A stretch of 64,000 nt of DNA, from contig NC_092859.1 in NCBI RefSeq assembly GCF_032062135.1, positions 132,136,518 through 132,200,517 on the forward strand, read 5' to 3'. Of the stretch, positions 1-11,800 are shown piece after piece. Source of the DNA: Pyxicephalus adspersus (taxonomy: Eukaryota; Chordata; Amphibia; Anura; Pyxicephalidae). The notes under the pieces are model-generated. The model had not been told where the DNA came from, ran no database searches, and was given only the letters and a program-made list of their open reading frames with translations. Numbering within the stretch: the stretch's first letter is position 1; every line of letters starts with the position of its first letter. The position numbers and the translations under genes are program-made.

Positions 1-844
1 AATTAAGTTCTCTAGCCTAGCAAAAATAAATTACACCCAATATTTGCCACATGCCAAACATGAACCAATGTCATGAAATGATGGCGTCAACTGGAGAGAT
101 ACTTGCCTGACATTTGTCTTCAATGTTTAGTTCAGAGACTGAACATAAATCTAATTTTTATTTATTTTTGTGTACAGAGTGACACATGTTTAAATAAACA
201 CCTTTATTTCGCAGTAAGCCTGTATTTTGTTTGATTTCATTATCTGCTTATTATATACCAAGTCATCTGGATTTTTTCCCATGACCAATTATGACCAACC
301 ATGTCCACACTAAGAAAAATAACAGATTTATGCATTTTGTGTAAACACTATGCTTGAGTAATTTGTATTCACTTTAAATTGCAGTGTAGCTTGTAAATGA
401 CATTATATGTGGCTCAGCCTAGTCAACATTTTAAATGTGCTTTAATTTATTTAGACAGGTTTCTTTAGCAAATGTTAATGTTCTAATTTATATACCAACA
501 TTTGCAGTAATGAATGGAAAAGAACAATGCAAAGTGCTAGGGAAAACTGCTGTTTTAATAATATTTACATATATGTATTGTACCCTTAGACAGACACTTT
601 ACCTTTAAGTGCCTACATTTATAATCTGAGCAAATATCACTTTACAATGGGGGGTGCGCTGCTGGCAGAGGACTGGCGTAGCCCCCAGGCTGAAGAAAGT
701 GAATTTTAAAGAGCATTTTTTAAAAAGTATTTTAATGTACAATATAGGTAACACTATGTCTGAACCTCCTTATAGAACAACTAATTTAAAATTATTAGTG
801 ACGACTTAGCAATTGTTGATATAATAAACACTATGTATGAAATG
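1..844. other. Upstream flank, no gene seen
   Basis: AT-rich sequence with no recognisable exon, RNA gene or mobile element. Open frames are short and their translations look random. Confidence 0.5.
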
Positions 845-1655
845 CATAACAGAATGCAGTAGTCAGAACACTGTAATGCACATCATAGTGTTTAGAGTGC
901 ACAAGTCTGGCCTGTGTAATACATAGCATATAAAGTGCAGTTGTGAGGACAACATACTGTATGCATTGCAACAATCATGAACCTGTAATGTACAGCATAT
1001 TGTATAGAGATAAACAGTAATGGCTAAGTATCACACAATGCAACAGCATACCAAATAGAGTGCTTATGGTCAGAACTGTATAATATAAAAAAGGGTATAG
1101 GGTGCAGTGGTCAAGAAAATACACTTTCAGCAGTAAACCTGGATGATCCAGCAAACCTGGAATGGATCTGGTCCAGGATTGAAAACATTTGCTAACAAAT
1201 AGCAATTTACTTTTAAGAAATCTATTCCAGGTTTGCTAAATCACCCAGATTCACTGATGAAAGTGTATCTTCATCCAGCCTTGGATAAAGAGTATAAAGT
1301 GCAGGTCAGTACTCTGTAGAATACAACATAATATATACAGTGCAGCAGTCAGGACTGTGTAACCTACAATATGGGGGATAGGGTACTGTAGTCAGGGCTA
1401 AGTATCCTATGACATAGTATATAGAGTGCAGGTCAGGACTATGAAATCTGCAGCATCACAACTGTATAGCAACCTGGTGTATGTAGTGTACAACATAGAG
1501 CATAAAGTGCAGTAGTCAAGACTTTGTAGCCTAAACAGTGAAGTAGTGAAAATTTGACATCTGTACATTGCTGCATGCAGTCCACCAGTCAAAGTGCAGA
1601 AATCAGAACTATGCTAATGCCTATGACAGCTTGCAGAGTGCAGTAGTTGGGTGTA
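845..1655. repeat. Decayed tandem satellite, ~45-50 bp unit
   Basis: A loose unit recurs about every 45-50 bases: an AGTGCAG(T)AGTCAGGACT-like core, then CTGTGTAA, a TACA(A)CATA segment and TATATAGAG. Clear copies begin near 850, 893, 932, 1287, 1342, 1390, 1426, 1504, 1585 and 1636. Units differ by many substitutions and indels, so the array is old. It is split near 1115-1290 by a foldback MITE. It lies about 1.1 kb upstream of the HDC promoter. The repeat pattern is direct observation; age and class are inference. Confidence 0.6.
1115..1290. mobile_element. Foldback MITE (family A), partial
   Basis: Two inverted arms face each other: ATACACTTTCAGCAG... with GATCCAGCAAACCTGGAAT on the left, and ATTCCAGGTTTGCTAAATCA with CTGATGAAAGTGTATC on the right, around a GATCTGGTCCAGGATTG loop. 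The same arms and loop recur near 15.1, 30.7, 44.1, 44.9 and 46.1 kb. The outer GGGCCTGATTTATT termini are missing here. It sits inside the 845-1655 satellite, so it inserted after the array formed. Confidence 0.7.
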
Positions 1656-2704
1656 AGTGGCCCAATTACAAATATGCTTAGTGAGCCCCCTTCAATCGGT
1701 TTCAGTGGGGCCCCATGGGTGCTTAGTGGTTATTGGGCCTAATGTTTACTTCAGAAACCACACAGGTCTCACACCCCTCTGGCCACTCAGGTCACTACAA
1801 AGTTTAATCCGGTTTGATCCTTCAGGCAGCATTGGGTTAGATATCCTTCCACCCAGTGACACCTGCATGCAATAAAACAAGGCACTAGCCATTAGTTAGT
1901 TTATTTGTAGTCTTTTCCCTGGAACCTGGGTCAAGTAATGCCTACGCCGGGTGGCTGTGAATTCAATGGGTACCCTCTTAACCTGATCACTACCATAAAA
2001 GAGAGGTAAGGGCTTTTCTAGCATATCTTTTGTAGCTGCCCTTCATATAATATAAGTATTATTCCAACTTACCCTATTAAATTGCTATATTTATGATAAG
2101 TTTCAATGCAAATAGTGCTTAGTGGATTTCCTCTTTTATAGGCAATAATAAAGGATCTGAGGATCTAATTTTTTTCATAACACCCCTGATGTTTTGCAAG
2201 CTTTGACACAACGGATTTCAGTTTACAACTGGCAGGAGTCATAAAATGAAAAATGGATATATCTAAAACAAATCTTTCCTTTTTTTTATATGTGCATGGA
2301 CATATATGTTTGCATTGCCTGTCAATACCCTATGTAAACAACTTGCCAGCAGTGATCATGTGAGAAATTTGGAGAGATGTAAAGGGGCCCAATTAGACTG
2401 AAACTGACCATCAAATATGGGTACATTTACACTTTTATTGGCAATATAATTTCTACTCTCAGATCCAGATCTATCAGGTGTTTGAATGTGTTTCCAGCAG
2501 AGAATAGGTCAAAATTGGTCCTCGAACATCCGGTGAAATGATTATGAATGAAACTGGCTGTGTAGATACAGGTGAAGACATCAAAGATAACAGGGAAAGC
2601 AAACAGTGCTCGAGGGTTTCTTTTATTTCAATCGGCTTGATGGCGAGGCATCTGAAATAAATGGAATAAGATAAACTCAGTATGTAGACAGGAATAAACG
2701 TAAA
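1656..2704. other. HDC 5' flank, no feature recognised
   Basis: No gene or repeat recognised. A 112-codon antisense frame crosses 2474-2812, but it overlaps the HDC promoter and first exon and reads as low-complexity Ser/Leu-rich sequence, so it is not called. Confidence 0.4.
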
Positions 2705-2738
2705 TGACGTATGACTAAGAGATAACAGGGGTATAAAA
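2705..2738 (+). promoter_or_regulatory. HDC: HDC core promoter: CRE half-site and TATA box
   Basis: A TATAAAA box lies at 2732-2738, 76 bases before the HDC start codon, which predicts transcription start near 2760 and a 5' UTR of roughly 50 bases. A TGACGT half CRE lies at 2705-2710. Mammalian HDC promoters are also TATA-type and inducible (family knowledge); whether this CRE half-site is used is unknown. An ATG at 2747-2749 falls between the TATA box and the predicted start site, so it should not be in the mRNA unless transcription starts early. Confidence 0.6.
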
Positions 2739-2813
2739 CTTAAGGTATGAGAGGGAGGTTCAGAAAGACTGCTGTTAGAAGAGTTGGCTCTTACGTCTGG
2801 GTTTACAATCACA

Positions 2814-2841
2814 ATGGAATCAGAAGAATACAGAAAGAGAG
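2814..2841 (+). CDS. HDC: HDC coding exon 1
   Basis: Encodes residues 1-9 plus the first base of Gly10 (MESEEYRKR). Donor GGTAGGT follows directly. It is too short for a simple frame search and was found by matching the conserved N-terminus and the phase of exon 2. Confidence 0.9.
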
Positions 2842-5800
2842 GTAGGTCACTTCGACCCTCATATTTGTTACCACATATTATTGGTAAATTATTTTATATA
2901 TTTATTAGTTCTTTACCTCCTAAAGGTAAATTATAACATTTACATATTTTATATGTGAACTAAAATATTACTTCAACTATAACAAAACAAAAACAAAGAA
3001 TATGACTCTTTTTATAAATATACATCACAAAATTAGTACCTAAATTTAAAACCACATACTCCAAAAAGTAGGTATTAAATAAAAAGCGTCAAAGCTTATG
3101 AAGTCCACCAAAAGGGATTTTCACATCCACAATATAGCAGCCACTATACCAGTGTAAACAACAGATTTCTTTATCAACAACCCTTCTGTATACTTTCTTT
3201 GCCATAATGCAGAATAACTCATTAGTCTAGAATTAGACCTGTCAGTTAAGTAGGTGTAAAACCTCCAGTAAGGTCTGCCGGACTTCTATTGCTGGGATCA
3301 TCCACTTATTGAAGGCTTTATCTTTCGTATTCTATCACACTAATATCATCTTGGTCCATTTTACTTACACTATGAAGCTATTCTCTCCTTCAGCCTGTCC
3401 AGCAATTATTCATTGTTCTTTTTTCTCACTTCCTTGAGTCTCCTCAAATAAGTGGTGTGTACAGTACCAAGAATAGTTGAGAAGGGGTACACAGTAGTAA
3501 TGGCAGATCAAAAATAGAAACACTGATAGTGAAAAACCTTTTTACTTTATTAAAATAACAATTGATCTTCTATTCCTTTCCCCTTTCAATCTATGCCTGG
3601 TAGACATTGACCAAATACATTTTAGCATTGTCAGAGTGATTACAGAATTATGGTTTGGAGGAAATGTTGCAGGGATCATATAATATAATGTGGATCTATC
3701 ACAACTATTGAACTTTTTATTTGGTTTGTCGATGTAGAAATGTTCATATTTATGTTGTTTCATTGCATGTGGTTTTATAACACATTGCTGCTGTTTTTGT
3801 TGAAAGTGCCGTCTAGCACTGAAACAAACTTGAAACAAAACATTGTGTGTGCTTGTGCTATTGCTGATATATATTTGGTAACGATCTACTGCTAACTTTG
3901 TAAATCTGTGAAAGTGAGGTTTAAATAAATATGAAAAATATAATATTCCCTTAACATATGAAGTTATCATGTCCATGTGTTTTCAAAAAGTAACATTGCA
4001 TACAGAATAATACTGGGCTAAATTATAGATCAGGAGTCACTAGTATTATTTACCTTTTATCAGAGAGGACTAGTAATATTCAGTTTTATAATAGGACATA
4101 AAAATGCTATTATAATATTATCCACAGCACTTCACATCATTAAATCTTAAACACATCCTTTAAAATCACTAAACCTTTGAAATTTACAGCCATATTTGCA
4201 AATGTTTTTCTTAAAAAAAGTATAAATAAGCAAAGCATAGGAAGCTTTTGCAACAGCAGAAGACAATCTATTGAAAATAAATAAAAAGCTAAATTAAAGG
4301 TACCTCAGATTGTAAAACATAAGATGCATTTCTAAGCTGAGTATACCAGAAGAGTCCCTCAAAGTTCAACGTTCTGTCTCCCAAAGCCTTGTGATGTCTC
4401 AGAAATTTAATTGTACAAGACAAATGTTAGTTTAGCTGTCACCAAATGATTTTATTTATGTGTTATGAAAGTGGCTTCAAATCTGTGTTTTTTTTACATG
4501 TACCTAGGTAAAGAATTGGTGGATTACATCTGCCATTATCTCAGCACTGTCAGGGATAGGCGTGTAAACCCAGATGTCCAGCCTGGGTATATGAGAGCCC
4601 TGCTGCCAGACAGCGCCCCGGTGGAGTCAGAGAGCTGGGACAACATATTCAGGGATATTGAGGAAATCATCATGCCTGGGGTAATGTAGAATGTTAGCTA
4701 TGTACATTGGAAAAACTTCCTACAGGAGTAATATCAGCTTTTCTTTACTTTCTGTAAAGGAATAACACACTTTTTTCATGTTTTGATTTTGATAAGAATG
4801 TGCAGTGTTCCCAATGCATTTACATGTATTTCATTGCTATTATTCTGAACACAACTGTACATCACATCCCCTAATATACAAAACATTAGAAACATCAACA
4901 CAAAAGTGATTGGTTTCAAAACATTTTTTTAACTAATTATTTTCAAATTTGCTGAAATAAAAGAAAATATAGACAGTATTAATGGGTGATATCAAACACA
5001 CCCAAAGTTAAAAATAATTGAGGTACACATTGTTCACACTGGTGTGCTATATTATGTCAGTTCATGTTTAAAAAGGATGCATACAGTTTTTTGTTTATTT
5101 AGGCCAGACCAAAAAAAAATAAAAGCTGTCTAGTAAAGTAAATAGAACACATTGCATATTAACAATATGTGGTCAGCCCTGCCAGAAGGTGGAGCTCTGG
5201 GTTGCTTTTTACATCCTGAGCATTGTATCCTTTTCATCTTTGCTTTAATGAATAAAACATATTTGTTTAAAGAAGTTTATCAAAGTTTCTCAAAGTGACT
5301 AATGCTAATGTAATTTCTGTATAAACATAGTTCCCCCATTTCACAGTACAGTGGTGCTAATAGAACCATATTGTCTGGTTAGATCATATCCTGTTCAGAG
5401 GTAAAGCTGCACATGAGGAAAAATACTTTTTTGTTGCTTACTGTAAGTTCATCTGTCAGAGAGTCTTCTTGGTTTGTTTACTTAGCAATTACAAGCTTAA
5501 ATCCTGTTTTCTGGCTAAAACCTTCCTCACAGTGGGCAGCCTATTGCAGCTTACTTCTATTGGCTCCCATTTATTGTGGAATTAGGTATTTTTTTTGTTG
5601 TTCCTAGATATATTTATTGTGGCGCATATCTAAAGAAAAAGGGGACATTTTGACTTTAACTCCTTTTGAATACAAAGAGAGCCTCAAAGCAAGCCATGCT
5701 TTCTGTTCTAGGTTATGTACTAATTTTATCAAGTGATAACAAGCCCACCAAGGTCTGGTAAACACAATTGAAATTCTCTGTGTTCAGTCTAATAAACCAC

Positions 5801-8800
5801 AATTTTTTGTCTCTGTAGGTTGTCCATTGGCAGAGTCCCCATATGCACGCCTATTTCCCAGCATTAACATCTTGGCCTTCTTTGTTAGGAGACATGTTGG
5901 CAGATGCCATAAACTGTTTAGGTTTCACATGGGTAAGTTGTAATATTCCATCACAACAACTCAGATAAATAGAAAAATGTTCCTAGAGTCAACGTAATAC
6001 AGGAGAAAATAATTGCCCAAAAAAATCAGTTTTTCCTTTGGGTTGGCTGGCCAGGGATGCAGAAGTTGCAGCATTTCTCAAATATACAGAATTGAGTGAT
6101 ATCATTTATTTCTGTGGTCAGTGCTTAAGCTATATAAGCTAGATAAATGTCCTCAGATGAACTGTCATGATCATCTCCGACAAAAATCTAGTGTGTACAG
6201 CAGTCCTCCAGCGTCATTTAGCTACCTATTGAGCAGATCACTAAACAAATAACTGGGGACGACTTCTATTATTTCCTGTGTTGGGGGTGCAGTATGATGT
6301 CTCCTGCTCATCATCCCCTTCTCCTCTCCATAGAAACTGAACAATTTGTTTTAATTGGCAGAACTATAGCATGCACATCTCTTTAAATCTATCTTACTTG
6401 GTAGTTAGTGAGTTGAAACCAATAATACAATTTAAGACTAATTGGGGAAGGAAAGGGCAGTCTGCAGACCAACTAATATTTTGCTTTTCTTGGCTCCTTT
6501 TTTCCTCACCCATCACCATGCAAATTAAATCTTTAAAAACCTGATGCTGTAAATAAGCTAGGAAAAGAAGCTGGCTCTAAGGCTTTCAATAGAAGCTATG
6601 AGAAACTGATAGTGTGCAATGAAATCAGAGTAATTTCATTACAGGAGAAAAGCCCGTGCAAGGTGATCTGGCTAAAGACTGGAAATCAGATTCAAAGCAC
6701 ATCAGAAAGTAGACAGGTACAGCTTAGTCATTTAAGATTATTATAACCCTAAATATAGTAAGTCAGGTTAAAAAAAGACATAAGTCCATCAAGTTCAACC
6801 ACTAGGGAAATACATCTATCCCAGTTATAAAACTGTGTGGACATAGTTGATCCAGAGGAAGGCAAAACAAATATTTCCAGCATGGTTTATTTTTGAATCC
6901 TGTATTATGCCTATTAAAGGACAGTTGTGTGACAAATACCATTTACTACATTTTAACCTAAAATCTCATATTGGACAAAAAAATACAAAAATATATGTCA
7001 TGTTATATAAATACATTTTTCCTGTACCTCTTGATCAGGCTTCCAGCCCAGCGTGTACAGAATTAGAAATGAATGTGATGGATTGGTTGGCAAAAATGTT
7101 AGGACTTCCCTGCCATTTTCTTCACCATTATCCGAAGAGCAAAGGAGGAGGGGTGCTGCAAGTAAGCTCTATTATAATACAATGTATATTACATATACAT
7201 GTACATCATCTTAGAATAAGTTTTTTTGGCCAGTGAGTGCATGTGACTACAAAATAAACATGTTGATGTATAAAAATAAAATTTAGGGTACTTACCAGCA
7301 GATTACTGGTCAGCATACATAAATTGCCAACTGATGGTCACTTTGGGTCACACACACAAAATAAAAGAGATTACAGACAAAGAACAAATTCAGCAGTAAA
7401 TATGAATGTAAATAATGGGAAGTAAATAGTAATGGCCATCTGACTCACTTATGCAGCATACTGTATGAATTTCAATTCAAATGCTGGCAGTGTTTGATCT
7501 CTAATATCTATGGTATAAAGCCTGACATTGTGTAAGAAGCATACAATGTCAGTTCCATGTATACTGTTGGTAAACCAAGTCAAATCTTGGCTTCCTATAT
7601 CTATAAAAGATTCCAGAATTTCTGGCCCTGTTGCCACAGACGTTACATTTAAGATAATGGTGCCATATTGCGCCTATAAAATTTCCAACACTATAATATA
7701 GTTTTGTAGGAAGAAGCAAAGACACAAATTGCTGTGGGCAAATATTTCAGGCAAGTAGTGATAGAAGATGTCAGCAAGCGATGTAATCCACCAGTACCCT
7801 CCATATATAAGATTTAGCCCCGTGTAGCTAAATGTATTAGGGTCTATATCAATGAGCATTGGGCTTGTGTTGGTGGCATCATTATGACTTCCATCCTCTG
7901 ATATTGCTCATGATTCATTGTCAGGCAATTGGAAGTGCAGCTGGTTTTCTTCTGACCTTCATTTAACCGACTTTATAGACTTGTACGTGTATGTGTACTA
8001 AATGTGTTCTGCAACTTGTCTTGCCACATCAGTGTTTTTTCAAAATAAAATAATTCTGTTCATTCATTTTCAGAGCACAGTAAGTGAATCAACTCTGATA
8101 GCTTTACTTGCTGCCAGAAAGGATAAAATCCTGCAAATGAAAGTCTCTGAGCCAGATTCGGATGACTCAAGCCTAAACTCCCGGCTCATTGCTTATGCAT
8201 CTAATCAGGTAATACATTTCACAGCTACACAGCATGCCAAAACATCTTTATGTTGGTTTTCCTTGACAGCCTGTTCTATTTCTGAAATAAAACATAGGTA
8301 ATACATAGGTAGAGATCATTGCAAAGTTATTTCATTGTGTGATGATAACCACATGATGATACTCTTTATGTAGAGAACAAATCTAGCAGAAAGTGGAGGA
8401 TAGTTTTCATACCAGTAGTTATGGGGTGAATTGGTATTATTTAGCTCAGATACACTTTAATCTCACTTATTAAAGTCCAAATATTTTTTACTAGGTACTA
8501 GTGACAGGGGGCACAGGAAGTCTGCATGGTAACTCGTTAATGGGTAGCTGTAAATCTACCCTGACATAAAATCTGCAAGGATGAACAGTAGTTACAGGAG
8601 ATTTGTATGCAAACCAATAAGGGTATATTCTATACTCTTGTGTCTGAATAATGTACCTTGGATTTCCATAGAACAATAGAAATATATGGGGGTAGCCATA
8701 AATGTATAAAACAAGTGGTAAGGTTTCTGTCTATTTTAGATCCACCAGGCCTTCATGTGATCTTTTGTGCAAATTAGCTACATAGTTACATAGTTAGTCA

Positions 8801-11800
8801 GGGTGAAAACACATAAATCCATCATGTTCAACCACTAGGGAAATATACATATCCCAGATATAAAACCCTATGGACATGGTGGATCCAGAGGAAAGCAAGA
8901 AAACCCTGGTACAATTTGCTCCAACAGAAAAAAAAATTCCTTTCTGTGTCTATGATGTAATCGGATGTTCCCTGGATCAAAAGTCTCTGTTATCTTTACT
9001 TTAAAGCCTTATTACCCAGTTATATTCTGTACTTCTAGAAAAACATCCAGCTTATTCTTAAAGCAATCTATAGTACTTGCTGAAACTACTTGATATTGTG
9101 TTGGCGTGCATGGGCAGTTTACACTTTGGCCCAGCTACATTTTTGTATGTAAGGTTTCCTGCCTAAAGTTCTTCTTAAAAAAGCTAAATAGCTCTGACTT
9201 TAACAAATAACATATTGTTTGTGCAGGCTCATTCTTCAGTGGAAAAAGCTGGTTTAATTTCTCTGGTAAAAGTTCGATTCTTGCCAGTGGATGAAAACTT
9301 CTCTCTTCGTGGAGAGACTTTGCAAGCTGCAGTTGAAGAAGACCGAAAACGTGGACTCGTTCCTGTCTTTGTGAGTCTTTTTATTACCTTCTTTAAACAA
9401 TGGTCTAGGAAGGGCCTCTCAGTTGTGTCGGGTGGATCTACTGTGACACCTTTTTAAAGTCTACTGTACACAGCATTTACTATAAGAACAACTATCAATG
9501 TCCAGGGATATAAATGGATTTTTAATTGCAATTTTTATGATTATGATTGTGTACTCTATATGATATATATTTATTAAGATCCATATACTGACCTTGAACT
9601 CTCACCCCTAGAAATGAAAGATACAACAACACATGTTATTACAATAATGGTAGCTGTGTTTGTTCTGATCCAAACATTTAGGCCAACAGTGATCATTTTC
9701 TAGCCACATGACCAAATATGACCCCTTTTTTGCAGTTCAAAAAACGCTGATCAACTCTATTGTGGGCTCACTTCCACAAGAAATGGTTGGAAATGCAATG
9801 ACACGACAATATTGTACAATTTTAGAAGAGATGCATTTGTATAGGACCCATATTCTATTCTTCGAACAGCAAAATATGGGGCAGCGCAAAAAAAAAATGT
9901 AGGTAGCTAATAAATATTACCAGCTTTTTAAAACTAATTGTTTAATTACAGGTTTGTGCAACATTGGGTACGACCGGTGTATGTGCTTTTGATAACCTTG
10001 CAGAGCTGGGGCCAATCTGTAAGTTAATTTGCTATTGTTGTGCATATCGATGATGTTAGTTTGTTGTTGATTTTGCTACAATATCAACAATAATACCTTT
10101 GTGTATCTCTAACCCACTTGTAATATTGTTGGCCAGGTGCCAAGGAAGGATTGTGGCTTCACATTGATGCTGCATATGCCGGCACTGCATTTCTTTGTCC
10201 TGAGTTCAGGTCATTGTTTAATGGAGTGGACTACGCTGATTCGTTTACATTCAACCCATCTAAGTGGATGATGGTTCATTTTGACTGCACTGCTTTTTGG
10301 TAAGTTTATTTTAATATCACAATACAAAAGATAAAGAAACGTATTTATAAAGTTTGAAGTAAGTCACGACGTAAATTATTTGCACTCACTGCAGATTACT
10401 AATCTGTGGTGTAGCTACAGATCAATGGGCTACAAATATAATTTTTAGTAAGCCTTCCTCCCTTTTAGTTCACTCACCTCACCCCCCTCCTTTGCTGTAA
10501 ATATTGCCTCACATCTGCCATTGGCATGATTGAGACTTCAGCTGCCCATGTGCCAAGCATGACACAGGTATGGTGCCAATAACTGCATGCACCTGAGACT
10601 AAGGGCCTGATTTATTAATTAATTCATATCATGGGAAAAGAACTCAGATTGGTGATTAGCTTTATAAATAAAAATCAATGTTTGGAAGACAATACTGTTC
10701 TGTGGCACCCCATACCTGCCACATTCAGATAATTACATCTACAGTATTTGAGCTTCTTTCAGCAATACTGTACAATATTTCCCTTTGGGTACAATATGAA
10801 TCATCATATTGGTCATCATATTGGTTGGATATGGGCATTATTAGTAATTGAACAGATTAGCTGTCTGTTCCCTTCCTTTGATGAAGGCAGATATAAACAG
10901 AAAAATTCCAACAAATCTTTTGTATTTCTTCTGGCAGGGTGAGAGATAAATATAAACTGCAGCAAACTTTCAGCGTCGACCCCATCTACCTCCGACATGC
11001 CAATAGTGGAGCTGCAACCGATTTTATGGTAAGAATTTTTTTCCAGTTGGGAAAATGTGGGTTCTTAATCAGGCATATAAATTTTCAAGAGATTGTTAGT
11101 TTCTGCCACCTGATTTTCATCTCACACATTGCTACATGTTAGGTGTTGACCATTGCTATCTGTTCTCCATTGCTATTTTTTTCCATGGTGGGTCTAAGTG
11201 AATGTGCAGCTGCAAATTTCTTTACTATACAGGTAGTCCCAGAGTTAGGGACATCCGACCTACAGACGACTTTTAGATACGAACAGGGCTTCTGTGCTCG
11301 TTCCTGTGCAGGGCGAAGGCTTTTTAAGGGGAGGCCGCGGTTTGCATGACTTGCAGAACAAATCTTTTGCTCCTCTGCAACATATTGTAACTCTTTAATG
11401 ACCAAGAAAAACTCTGCAGTTGTTTCTTTTGGCATATCAAAGATTGCTCCAGAAGTTAATAAATGTCTAGGCTACCTCATTTTTTTTTCTTTTTGCTTTG
11501 TTTGTGATTAACTTACAGTGGGAATTTTATACAGTAACTGACACCACACTGTCTAATATTATGTTGAGACAAACATCTATCCTAATTGCATTTATTAAAA
11601 TAATGTACCTGTTCCCACTTACATACAAATTGAATTATACCACTTAAAAAGAGTTCAGAAATAGTAATGTGCTCGGTTAGAATGCTATGTCAGTCATTCT
11701 GTGCTGTGTTTAGAGAAAAGTGAAATTTAAGTCCCTCCAGCAACCAATCAGATGCCTAAAAAAGTTACATATTAAAGTTATTCTTTGTTTGAATCTTTAT

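Noticed and set aside
2474..2812. 112-codon - strand open frame across the HDC promoter
   Set aside because: Low-complexity Ser/Leu content, overlaps the TATA box and 5' UTR, no homology recognised.
3542..3976. 144-codon - strand open frame in HDC intron 1
   Set aside because: No recognisable domain; AT-rich intron sequence; composition looks random.
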